64,000 nucleotides of DNA from Actinomycetospora lutea (GTDB lineage: Bacteria; Actinomycetota; Actinomycetes; Mycobacteriales; Pseudonocardiaceae): contig NZ_JAQZAL010000030.1 in NCBI RefSeq assembly GCF_028737205.1, positions 1 through 64,000 on the forward strand, in the 5' to 3' direction. The notes beneath the pieces are model-generated. The model was not told the DNA's origin. It worked only from the letters and a program-made list of their open reading frames with translations, and did no database searches. Shown piece after piece: positions 33,557-41,361 of this stretch. The number at the start of each line of letters is the position of its first letter. Positions within the stretch are counted from its first letter, which is position 1. Position numbers and translations under genes: made by a program.

Positions 33557-34965
33557 GACGGATCTCCCTCGAGAACGGGGTCGGTGGTCGGGTCGAGACG
33601 GGCCAGCAGGCGGGTCGACGAGCGGCCCGCGTGGTACGGGACCGCGACGACCTCGCCGCCCCAGCTGCGCACCAGGGGGGTCTCGAGCAGTTCGTCGGTG
33701 GCGTAGTCGCCGCCCTTGACCCACACGTCGGGGCGCAGGCGGTCGAGCACGGCGCGCGGGTCGTCCTCGTCGAACACCTCGACGGCGTCGACCGACGCGA
33801 GCGCGGCGAGCATCTCGGCACGGTCGGCCTCGGCGACCACGGGCCGGTCGGGGCCCTTGAGCCGGCGGACCGAGGCATCGGAGTTCAGGCAGACGACCAG
33901 CACGCCGTCGTCGCCAGCGAGCTGTCGGGCGGCGGCCAGGGTCCGGGCGTGCCCGGCGTGCAGGAGGTCGAAACAGCCGCCGGTGGCGACGACGGTGGCG
34001 CCGCGGGCGCGGGCGGCCGCGACGACGTCGGTCCCCGGTTCCGGGGCGTCGGGCTCGTCGTCCAGCCCGGCGGCCCCGCCGGCGGCGACGAACGCGGCGG
34101 CGTCGGCGACGGCCCGGCGCACGGCGTCGTCGACGGCCGAACCCTCGGCGAGGGCGACCGCGACGCTCGCGGCGAACCGGTCGCCGGCGCCGCAGGGGTC
34201 GCCGCCGGTCGCGGGCGCGGCGGGCGTCACCGAGGTGCCGGTGGCGCTGCGCAGGACCGCGCCGTCGCGGCCGGCGGTCACGGCGACGGCGTCGACGCCC
34301 CAGTGCTCGCGCAGCGCGTCGCCGAGCGCGGCGGGTTCGGCCGGGAACCCATGTGAGCGAAATTCCCGGCTATGGCCGGGAATTTCGCTCACATAGCCAC
34401 GCGCCTCGGCCATGTTCGGGGTGACGAGGGTGGCGCCGGGGACGGGCGCGGCGCCGTGCGGGTGCGGGTCCCAGACGACGGGGACCCGGGTCGCCGCCGA
34501 CGTCAGGGCCGCGCGCACCACGGGGTCGGCGGTCATCCCGCGCCCGTAGTCCGACACGAGCACCACGCCGGCGCCGGCGATCGCGTCGGCGATCTGCGCG
34601 CCGGCCGCGAACGGAGCCAGCCCGCCGTCGTCCACCCGCAGCAGCACGCGGTCGTCGGCGAGCATCCGGGTCTTGGTCGGGGTGCTGCCCTCGGCGTCGA
34701 CCGCCACGACGTCCACGCCGGCCAGCAGGGCGCGCATCTCGTCGGCGTCCGCCCCGAGCGCGGTCACCAGCCGCACCGGGCGGCGCGTGCTCCGCGCGGC
34801 GAGCAGGGCGGTCAGGCCCGCGCCGCCGGGGCGCTCGCGACGCCCGGCAGCCGCGAGCACCGGCGCGGGCGCGTCCGGGCACAGCCGCTCCACGGCGCCG
34901 ACCACGTCGACGTCGCGCAGGCAGTCACCGACCACCACGATCGAGGCGCGCGTGCGGGGGCTCAC
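33553..34965 (-). CDS. second HldE-like kinase/nucleotidyltransferase, carrying an in-frame palindrome insertion
   Basis: 470 residues. Kinase half: RERPGGAGLTALLAA, VSDYGRGMTAD, GDPCGAGDRFAASVA. Nucleotidyltransferase half: ATGGCFDLLHAGHARTLAAA and VKGGDYATDE. A 46-bp palindrome lies inside the gene and is read through as VSEIPGHSREFRS between TPNMAEARGY and HGFPAEPAALGD (about residues 191-206), a surface-loop position right after the conserved TPN..EA. GTG start overlaps the gmhA stop (GTGA). Being a paralogue, it may use another sugar phosphate than copy 1. Confidence 0.85.
   Translation of the reverse strand: MSPRTRASIVVVGDCLRDVDVVGAVERLCPDAPAPVLAAAGRRERPGGAGLTALLAARSTRRPVRLVTALGADADEMRALLAGVDVVAVDAEGSTPTKTRMLADDRVLLRVDDGGLAPFAAGAQIADAIAGAGVVLVSDYGRGMTADPVVRAALTSAATRVPVVWDPHPHGAAPVPGATLVTPNMAEARGYVSEIPGHSREFRSHGFPAEPAALGDALREHWGVDAVAVTAGRDGAVLRSATGTSVTPAAPATGGDPCGAGDRFAASVAVALAEGSAVDDAVRRAVADAAAFVAAGGAAGLDDEPDAPEPGTDVVAAARARGATVVATGGCFDLLHAGHARTLAAARQLAGDDGVLVVCLNSDASVRRLKGPDRPVVAEADRAEMLAALASVDAVEVFDEDDPRAVLDRLRPDVWVKGGDYATDELLETPLVRSWGGEVVAVPYHAGRSSTRLLARLDPTTDPVLEGDPS
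34350..34395. repeat. 46-bp palindromic repeat, copy C (inside hldE2)
   Basis: Same element as copies A, B, D and E, centre CTATGG, one T-G wobble near the centre and one outer mismatch. The loss of the central TAG (CTATGG, CCATAG on the coding strand) does not matter here because the gene uses the reading phase GTG-AGC-GAA, open across the entire element. Confidence 0.95.
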
Positions 34966-35573
34966 GGCACGAGCTCCTCGGCGACGTCCCCGGCGACACC
35001 GCGCGGCGCCGGCGCCAGGACCCGGTCGACGACCTCGCACAGCAGGTGCACGGTCACCAGGTGCGCCTCCTGCACCGACGGCGTCTCGCCGCGCAGGCAC
35101 AGCGCCTCGCTCGCCGCGGTGGCGAGCGGGTTGGGGCCCGGCCCGGTCAGTGCCCAGACCGTGAGCCCGAGCGCGCGCCCGGCCTCGGCCGCGGCGACGA
35201 GGTTCGGGCTGCGCCCGCTGGTCGAGAGCAGCACGAGGACGTCGCCGGGGCGCCCGTGGGCGCGCACCTGGCGGGCGAACACCTCGTCGTAGCCGTAGTC
35301 GTTGCCCAGCGCGGTGATCGCCGACGTGTCGGCGTGCAGCGCGATCGCCGACAGCGGCTCGCGCTCGCCGCGGTAGCGCCCGACGAGCTCGGCGGTGAGG
35401 TGCTGCGCCTCCGCGGCGCTACCCCCGTTGCCCGCGGCGAGCAGCCGCGAGCCGTGGCGCAGCCGGGTGGCGAGCTCGACGCCCCAGCGCTCGATGCGCT
35501 CGGACTCGCCGGCGAGGCCCTCGAGCGTGCCCCGCAGCCCGCCGAGGTGGCGGTGGACGATCTCGTGGCTCAT
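34962..35573 (-). CDS. gmhA: sedoheptulose-7-phosphate isomerase (phosphoheptose isomerase)
   Basis: 203 residues of the SIS fold: LLAAGNGGSAAEAQHLTAEL, SALTA-like SAIALHADTSAITALGNDYG, VLLSTSGRSPNLVAAAEAG and the late EAHLVTVHLLCEVVD with the catalytic Glu/His pair typical of GmhA. It converts sedoheptulose 7-phosphate to D-glycero-manno-heptose 7-phosphate, the first step of ADP-heptose synthesis. It overlaps both neighbours by 4 bp, so it is in a tight operon with the GT4 gene and hldE2. Confidence 0.9.
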   Translation of the reverse strand: MSHEIVHRHLGGLRGTLEGLAGESERIERWGVELATRLRHGSRLLAAGNGGSAAEAQHLTAELVGRYRGEREPLSAIALHADTSAITALGNDYGYDEVFARQVRAHGRPGDVLVLLSTSGRSPNLVAAAEAGRALGLTVWALTGPGPNPLATAASEALCLRGETPSVQEAHLVTVHLLCEVVDRVLAPAPRGVAGDVAEELVP

Positions 35574-36829
35574 GCGGGGCTCCCCGTCGTCAGGGCGGTG
35601 GACAGGGCCGGGACGGCGGCGGAGGCGACCTCGCCGTAGACGCGCTCGTGCGCGGCCGCCACGCGGTCCCAGCCGTACTCGGTCTCGGCGCGGCGCCGCC
35701 CGGCACGGCCGAAGCGCCGCGCGCGGCGCGGGTCGGCGCGCAGTCGCTCGAGGGCGGCGGCCACCGCGCCCGGGTCGCCCGCGGGCACGTGGTGGCCGGT
35801 GACGCCGTCGACGACGGTGTCGGCGAGCCCGCCGACCGCGGCCGCCACGACGGGGCGTCCGCAGGCCATCGCCTCGAGCGGCACAAGACCGAACGGCTCG
35901 TAGGTGGGCACGCAGGCCACGGCGTCGGCGGAGCGGTAGAGCGCGGGCAGGGCGTCGTGGCCGACGGCGCCGAGGAAGTGCACGCGGTCGGCGACCCCGA
36001 CCGCGCGGGCCAGGGCCCGCAGCCGCGCCACCTCCGGGTCGTCGTCGAGCCCCTCGGGCCGCGGACCGCCCGCGACGACGAGCTCCGCGTCACCGGGCAG
36101 ACGCGCCAGCGCGGAGATGACGGTGTCGACGCCCTTGCGCGGCACGAGCCGGCTCACCGAGGCGATGCGGAAGACGCCGTCGGCCTTCCGGCGACCGGTC
36201 GCCGCGAACGCGGCGTCTCCCGGCGTGAAGTGCGCGACGTCCACGCCGCACGGCACGACGGTGGTGCGCTCGGCCGGGACACCGAGGGCGACGAGCTCGT
36301 CGACCTCGTCGTGGCAGGTCGCGAGCACCCGGTCGACCGACGCGCCGAGGTCGCTCTCCACCGCGACGCGGCGGGCCGGGCTCGTGTCGTCGGCGCCCTG
36401 GTGGCGGCGCTTGACCGACCCGAGCGCGTGGAAGGTCTGCACGATCGGCACGCCGAGTGCGCGGGCCGCGGGCAGGGCGGCGAGGCCGGACATCCAGAAG
36501 TGCGCGTGCACGACGTCGGGCGTCTCGTCGCGCCAGCAGGCGGCGAGGTCGGCCGAGAACGCGTCCATGTGGTCGACGAGGTCGTCCTTGGGCAGCTCGC
36601 GCGCCGGGCCGGCGTCGACGTGGTCGACGGTCACCCCGGGGGCCATGGCGACCCGGCGGGGCACGGCCGGGTCGGCGCGCCGGGTGTGGACGACGATCTC
36701 GTGGCCGGCGTCGGCCAGCGCCAGGGCCAGCGCGCGCACGGCGACGTTCTGACCGCCGGCGTCGGCGCCGCCCAGCCCGCTCGACGCGGCGAGCGGGCTC
36801 GCGTGCTCGGACACCATCGCGATCCGCAT
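35570..36829 (-). CDS. family 4 glycosyltransferase (copy 1)
   Basis: 419 residues with the GT-B fold of GT4: N-terminal MVSEHASPLAASSGLGGADAGGQNV, hinge region VVPCGVDVAHFTPG, IASVSRLVPRKGVDTVI, and the donor site EPFGLVPLEAMACGRPVVA. The Gln/Asn loop DAGGQNV is typical of enzymes near sucrose- or MshA-type transferases. GAGGAG stands 6 nt before the ATG. Head of the operon GT4-gmhA-hldE2-SDR. Confidence 0.87.
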   Translation of the reverse strand: MRIAMVSEHASPLAASSGLGGADAGGQNVAVRALALALADAGHEIVVHTRRADPAVPRRVAMAPGVTVDHVDAGPARELPKDDLVDHMDAFSADLAACWRDETPDVVHAHFWMSGLAALPAARALGVPIVQTFHALGSVKRRHQGADDTSPARRVAVESDLGASVDRVLATCHDEVDELVALGVPAERTTVVPCGVDVAHFTPGDAAFAATGRRKADGVFRIASVSRLVPRKGVDTVISALARLPGDAELVVAGGPRPEGLDDDPEVARLRALARAVGVADRVHFLGAVGHDALPALYRSADAVACVPTYEPFGLVPLEAMACGRPVVAAAVGGLADTVVDGVTGHHVPAGDPGAVAAALERLRADPRRARRFGRAGRRRAETEYGWDRVAAAHERVYGEVASAAVPALSTALTTGSPA

Positions 36830-36963
36830 GCGCACTCCTCCCTCGGCGCGGGTGAGCGCGCCGGGTCCATCGATCGAGGGGGCGGGCCGTGGGGCCGCCA
36901 CAGGGACGTGCGGGGTCCGGGTCCGGCCCCTGGTCTGGACCGGTCCCGTTTCAGCCCGCGGGG

Positions 36964-38001
36964 TCAGACCGCGGGTGCCAACCCCTGGGGATCTCGGGCG
37001 GCGGTGCCGTCGATCAGGTCGCCGAGCAACCGCGCCCAGTCGTCGGTGAAGCGGTCCACGCCGTGCCGGGCCAGCGCCGCGGCCCGGGCAGCGGCGCCCG
37101 CCTCGCGGGCGAGCCCGGGGTCGTCGCAGTAGGTGCGCAGGCCCTCGTGGAGGACCCGCAGATCGGTGGCGACGACACCGGCCGCGGCCGGGACGTCGAC
37201 CGCGGCCTCGGTGGTCGCCAGCGCCACCACCGGCATCCCGAGCATCATCGCCTCGATCAGCGACAGGCCCAGCGACGTCCAGCGCACCGGGTGCAGGTAG
37301 ACGCGGTGGCGCGCCATCTCGGTGTGCAGGCGGTCCTGGGGCAGGTCGCCGCCGATGGCGACGCCGGGGTGGGTGACGGCCTCGCCGAGGCGCTCGCTGC
37401 CGATCCCGTAGACGTCGAGACCGACGGTGTCGGCGAAGCCGGGCAGCAGGTCGGTGCCGGTGACGCGGCCGCGGCGCACCGGCTCGTTGACGACGACCGC
37501 CGCGCGGGCGAGCTCCCCGGTGTAGCGGTCACCGGGGTCGATCACGCCGTGCTCGATGACGTGGACCGGCGCGCGGCCGGTGTCCCACATCAGCGCGTTG
37601 AAGTGCGTGACGTGCACGACGGGGATGTCGTCGCGGTCGGCCAGCGGGTGCCGGGACCGCGGCACGTCGCCCTGGGGCGTGTTGTGCTCCACGAACACGG
37701 CGGGCAGGTCGACCCCCGGGCGCCGTCCGGTCCAGCGCTCGGTCAGCTCGATCTCCTCCGGACGCTGGAGCACGACCGCGTCGATCTCGTCGGTGCGCTC
37801 GCGCAGCTGGTCCGGGGTGGCCTCCTCGGCGCGGGCGGGCCAGTCCCACGCCGCCGGCCGACCGCCGCCCCACGGTCCGCCCTCGGGCAGGACCGGCAGC
37901 AGGCACGTGTGCCGACCCTGGACGAACGCGGTGGTCCAGGAGCCGTGCACGTGCCAGTGCAGCACGGTCCGCGCCGGGGCGGACGGGGACGGGAAGGTCA
38001 C
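36964..38001 (-). CDS. family 4-like glycosyltransferase (copy 2)
   Basis: 345 residues. The C-terminal GT-B half is plain: VYLHPVRWTSLGLSLIEAMMLGMPVVALATTEAAVDVP. The N-terminal half (HWHVHGSWTTAFVQGRHTCLLPV, VFVEHNTPQGDVPRSRHP) is less conserved. Actinobacterial clusters with GmhA/HldE often carry this gene. GTG start. It is separated from the GT4 copy 1 promoter by about 130 bp and follows the GT9 gene by 51 bp. Confidence 0.8.
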   Translation of the reverse strand: MTFPSPSAPARTVLHWHVHGSWTTAFVQGRHTCLLPVLPEGGPWGGGRPAAWDWPARAEEATPDQLRERTDEIDAVVLQRPEEIELTERWTGRRPGVDLPAVFVEHNTPQGDVPRSRHPLADRDDIPVVHVTHFNALMWDTGRAPVHVIEHGVIDPGDRYTGELARAAVVVNEPVRRGRVTGTDLLPGFADTVGLDVYGIGSERLGEAVTHPGVAIGGDLPQDRLHTEMARHRVYLHPVRWTSLGLSLIEAMMLGMPVVALATTEAAVDVPAAAGVVATDLRVLHEGLRTYCDDPGLAREAGAAARAAALARHGVDRFTDDWARLLGDLIDGTAARDPQGLAPAV

Positions 38002-38052
38002 CGGCGAGGTATTGGTACCGCGTCGAACCGGTAAACGCCGCCGACCGAACTA

Positions 38053-39153
38053 CTACTCTCCGTCGATCAGGCTGGAGACCGCGGCGACGACGTCGGCACC
38101 CCGGATGTCGTCGAGGCACGGATGACCAGGCACGGGGCAGTTCCGGGCGCGTGTTCCCCGGCAGAGAGCGCCCTGGTCACCGAGCAGAATTCGTCGCACT
38201 CCGTAAGGAGCCCACCGGTGTGGGGGAACGACGGGGGCGAACAGGGAGACCACCGGCACACCCACCGCGGCGGCCAGGTGGGCCGGACCCGTGTTGCCCA
38301 CCACGACCGCCCGCGCACCGGCGAGCACGGCGGCCAGCGCGCCGAACCCGGTGCGCCCGCCGAGATCCACCCCGTCGTGTCCGGCGACCGCGGCGGTGAG
38401 CTCCGCCTCCCCCGGGGCGCCGGTCACGACCACCCGGTGCCCGGCGGCCGCGAGCGCCGCGACGCCCTCCGCGGCCCGGTGCGGCGACCACGCCCGCGCC
38501 GGCACCGACGCGCCGGGGTGCAGCACGACGTAGTCGCCGGTGACGTCGTGCGCGGCGAGGGCCTCCGCCGCCTCGCCGCGCGCGGCGGCGTCGACGGTGA
38601 CGGCGAGGCGCCCGTCGTCCCCGGGCGGCAGCGCGTAGCCGGCGCGCTGCGCGATCGCCAGCGCGCGCTCGGGCTCGGGGAGGTCGTCGGGCAGGTCGAC
38701 GGTGCCGTCGAGGGCGGGGTCGCCGGGGCGCAGCCGGACGTCGAGCAGGCTGCCGGGGTAGTCGACCGACGCCGCGGTGATCCGCCGCACGCCGGCGAGG
38801 CGCAGCACGAGGGCGGTCGGCAGCGGGGACTGGTGGAACGACGTCAGGACCACGGCCTCGTCGGCGCCGTGGGCCGCCAGCATCCCGACCGTCGCCGCGG
38901 TGTCCTCCCGCGTCACCGGCGGCGGCTCGGCGTCCACCCACGGGCAACGCCACACCGACACGGCGCCGACGCCCGGCAGCAGCCCGGCCGCCTGGCGCCC
39001 GCGGGGCCCGACGACCGCGATCACCTCGTCCGCGCCGGCGGCGACCGCGCGCACCGCGGGCCCGGCGAGCAGGACGTCGCCGTCGCTGTCGAGGCGGACC
39101 ACGAGGACCCGGCGGCCGGGAGACGGAGCCTGCGGAGCTCGACCCGTGATCAT
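38053..39153 (-). CDS. ADP-heptose:acceptor glycosyltransferase, family 9 (copy 1)
   Basis: 366 residues. GT9 signs: VLVVRLDSDGDVLLAGPAVR at the start, VVLHPGASVPARAWSP, VVTGAPGEAELT, and VVVGNTGPAHLAAAVGVPVVSLFAPVVPPHRWAPYG. C-terminal cysteines (LCRGTRARNCPVPGHPCL) are typical for this family. It should transfer heptose from ADP-heptose to an unknown acceptor. It overlaps gmhB by 4 bp. Confidence 0.87.
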   Translation of the reverse strand: MITGRAPQAPSPGRRVLVVRLDSDGDVLLAGPAVRAVAAGADEVIAVVGPRGRQAAGLLPGVGAVSVWRCPWVDAEPPPVTREDTAATVGMLAAHGADEAVVLTSFHQSPLPTALVLRLAGVRRITAASVDYPGSLLDVRLRPGDPALDGTVDLPDDLPEPERALAIAQRAGYALPPGDDGRLAVTVDAAARGEAAEALAAHDVTGDYVVLHPGASVPARAWSPHRAAEGVAALAAAGHRVVVTGAPGEAELTAAVAGHDGVDLGGRTGFGALAAVLAGARAVVVGNTGPAHLAAAVGVPVVSLFAPVVPPHRWAPYGVRRILLGDQGALCRGTRARNCPVPGHPCLDDIRGADVVAAVSSLIDGE

Positions 39154-39683
39154 GCGCTGAACCCGAGCAGTTCGACCGCGCCGAGCAGGTCGTCGGCGAG
39201 GCGCCCGCGGGTCCGGGCGTCCTCGACCTCCTCGCGGCGGGTCGCCGCGGTCGGGACGAGCACCGCGCGCGCCCCCGCCGCGTCGGCGGCCCCGACGTCG
39301 GCGGCGATGTCACCGATCAGCGCGACCTCGCCCGGCGGGACGCCGAGCGCGGCGGCCGCGTCCAGCACCATGCCGGGCGCGGGCTTGCGGCACGCGCAGC
39401 CGTCCCCGGCACCGTGCGGGCACCACCGCCACACCGCGAACGGGCCGAGCAGCTCCTCGACCCGGGTGTTGACCGCGCTCACCTGACCGGCGTCGAGCAG
39501 TCCGCGGGCGATCCCGGACTGGTTGGAGACCACGCCGACGGGCACGCCCGCCGCGCGCACGCATGCGAGGGCCGCGGCCGCGGCGGGCATCGGGCGGACG
39601 GCGTCGGGGTCGCCGTTGTAGGGGACGTCGACGACGAGGGTGCCGTCGCGGTCGAACAGCACCGCGCGGGGCCGGGCGCTCAC
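39150..39683 (-). CDS. gmhB: D-glycero-manno-heptose 1,7-bisphosphate phosphatase (HAD-IIIA)
   Basis: 177 residues from GTG. HAD motifs: AVLFDRDGTLVVDVPYN (I), GVVSNQSGIARG (II), the zinc loop CPHGAGDGCACRKPAPGM with Cys ligands and the motif III Lys, and ALIGDIAADVGAADAAG (IV). This matches GmhB. It removes the 7-phosphate before adenylylation. First gene of the leftward gmhB-GT9-GT4 operon. Confidence 0.88.
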   Translation of the reverse strand: MSARPRAVLFDRDGTLVVDVPYNGDPDAVRPMPAAAAALACVRAAGVPVGVVSNQSGIARGLLDAGQVSAVNTRVEELLGPFAVWRWCPHGAGDGCACRKPAPGMVLDAAAALGVPPGEVALIGDIAADVGAADAAGARAVLVPTAATRREEVEDARTRGRLADDLLGAVELLGFSA

Positions 39684-39755
39684 GGCCGGCCAGCACACCA
39701 CGCCGACGGGCCGCCCGCGACCCGCGACACGGGGCACCCGCCCGACCTGGGCGTC

Positions 39756-39780
39756 GGTTTGTGGTCAGGGGCCCCGGGTA
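39756..39780 (+). promoter_or_regulatory. SigF-type promoter of the rsbW2-sigF2 operon
   Basis: GGTTT (39756-39760) and GGGTA (39776-39780) with a 15-nt spacer fit the actinobacterial SigF consensus exactly. The transcript would start near 39788, about 65 nt before the TTG start. This predicts that the sigma factor encoded downstream activates its own operon. Confidence 0.8.
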
Positions 39781-39852
39781 CACGCCGGGAGACCGGAACC
39801 TCGCCGGTCCGTCCGACGCCCCCGTGGGCGAGACCGACCAGGAGGAACCCCG

Positions 39853-40389
39853 TTGATCCGCCCCCAGCCGCCCGAGGACCGGGCCCCGGGTGCGCCGCGT
39901 GACGTCGAAGTGCGTGTCCTGCCGGTGCCGGAGGCGCTCGTCACCGTGCGCACCGTCGCCGGCGACCTCGCGGCACGCGCCGAGTTCCCCCTGGACTCGG
40001 TCGACGACCTCCGACTCGCGGTGGACGAAGCGTGCACGTGCCTCGCCGCGCTCGCCCGTCCCGGGACCCGACTGACCGTCACCTTCGCCGTCGACGACGA
40101 GCGGATCACCATGACCGCGTCGGTGCTCACGACCGGGCCGACGACGCTGCCGACCGACACCTTCGCGTGGCGCGTGCTCTCCGTGCTCGCCGACGACGTC
40201 CGCGTGCTCGCCGCGGCGCCGTCGAGCCGCGGCGAGGCGCACCGCCTGGCGCTGCGGGTGATCGTCGAGCGCGCCACCGACGTCCCTCTCGAGGACGTGC
40301 TGCCCGACACGGGCGCCGCCGAGCCCGCCGGCGAGACGGCGGCGGTGGCCCTGCTGTCCGACCGCAGGCCGCGGTCCGCGGGGCCGTGA
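39853..40389 (+). CDS. RsbW-type anti-sigma factor (module 2)
   Basis: 178 residues. The ATPase-like core contains DDLRLAVDEACTCLAALA and LPTDTFAWRVLSVLADD, paralogous to module 1. TTG is chosen as the start because AGGAGG lies 7 nt before it and no ATG or GTG fits. A C-terminal extension of about 45 residues is not in module 1. The stop overlaps the sigma factor start (GTGA), so the pair is translationally coupled. Confidence 0.82.
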   Translation: MIRPQPPEDRAPGAPRDVEVRVLPVPEALVTVRTVAGDLAARAEFPLDSVDDLRLAVDEACTCLAALARPGTRLTVTFAVDDERITMTASVLTTGPTTLPTDTFAWRVLSVLADDVRVLAAAPSSRGEAHRLALRVIVERATDVPLEDVLPDTGAAEPAGETAAVALLSDRRPRSAGP

Positions 40390-41357
40390 CGCCGCCCGCG
40401 ACCGGCACGCAGGCCGGCACCCGCGTCTTCTCGTCCTCCTCCCCCGACTCCACGGATGTGAGCTCGATCCACGCCATGACCGACACCGCCGGCGCGACCG
40501 GTGACCAGGCCGCGCAGGGTGACGTCACGGCGCGGATCGACGGCGAGCAGACCGACCAGCAGGAGCGCGGCCGCCGCAACGGCAACCGCTCGGGCTCGCG
40601 TGGCGAGTACGACCACCTCATGCCCAAGCTCGCCGAGCACGCCGCGCTCGAGAAGGGCTCGCCCGAGCGGCTGCGGCTGCGCGACGAGCTCGTGCGCGGG
40701 CACCTGCCGGTCGCCCAGCACATCGCACGGCGGTTCTCGCGGCGCGGGGAGCCCGAGGAGGACCTCGAGCAGGTCGCGACGCTCGGGCTGATCAACGCCG
40801 TCGACCGCTACGACCCGGACCGCGGCACCGACTTCCTGTCCTACGCGGTGCCGACGATCACCGGCGAGGTGCGCCGGCACTTCCGCGACCAGGCCTGGTC
40901 GATGCGCGTGCCGCGCCGGCTCAAGGACCTCAACGTCACGCTGTCGGCGGCGATGTCGCAGATGTCGCAGACGCTGGGCCGCGCGCCGAACGCCGCCGAG
41001 CTGGCCGAGCACCTCGACATCGGCAAGGAGGAGGTGCTCGAGGCCCTCGAGGCGTCGAACGCCTACCGCAGCGGCTCGCTCGACGAGATGCTCGTCGACG
41101 ACCCGGACTCGGGCACCGTGTCCGACCTGCTCGGCGAGGCCGACGCGGCGCTCGAGCAGGTCGAGTACCAGCAGTCGCTGGCCCCGCTGCTCGAGAAGCT
41201 CCCGCAGCGCGAGCGCACGATCATCAAGCTGCGCTTCTTCGGGAACATGACCCAGTCGCAGATCGCCGAGCAGGTCGGCATCTCGCAGATGCACGTCTCG
41301 CGCCTGCTCGCGAAGACCCTCGTCCAGCTCCGCGAGGGGCTCGGCGACGCCCGGTGA
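40386..41357 (+). CDS. SigF/SigB-type RNA polymerase sigma factor (module 2)
   Basis: 323 residues; regions 2-4 are close to module 1: HLPVAQHIARRFSRRG, DFLSYAVPTITGEVRRHF, RERTIIKLRFFGNMTQSQIA and VGISQMHVSRLL. The N-terminal extension of about 75 residues is acidic and low-complexity; a later ATG (at 40476) could be used instead. The operon is preceded by a near-perfect SigF promoter, so autoregulation is likely. No rsbV gene is in this module; the orphan STAS gene at 32481 could serve. Confidence 0.9.
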   Translation: MTPPATGTQAGTRVFSSSSPDSTDVSSIHAMTDTAGATGDQAAQGDVTARIDGEQTDQQERGRRNGNRSGSRGEYDHLMPKLAEHAALEKGSPERLRLRDELVRGHLPVAQHIARRFSRRGEPEEDLEQVATLGLINAVDRYDPDRGTDFLSYAVPTITGEVRRHFRDQAWSMRVPRRLKDLNVTLSAAMSQMSQTLGRAPNAAELAEHLDIGKEEVLEALEASNAYRSGSLDEMLVDDPDSGTVSDLLGEADAALEQVEYQQSLAPLLEKLPQRERTIIKLRFFGNMTQSQIAEQVGISQMHVSRLLAKTLVQLREGLGDAR

Positions 41358-41361
41358 GGCC

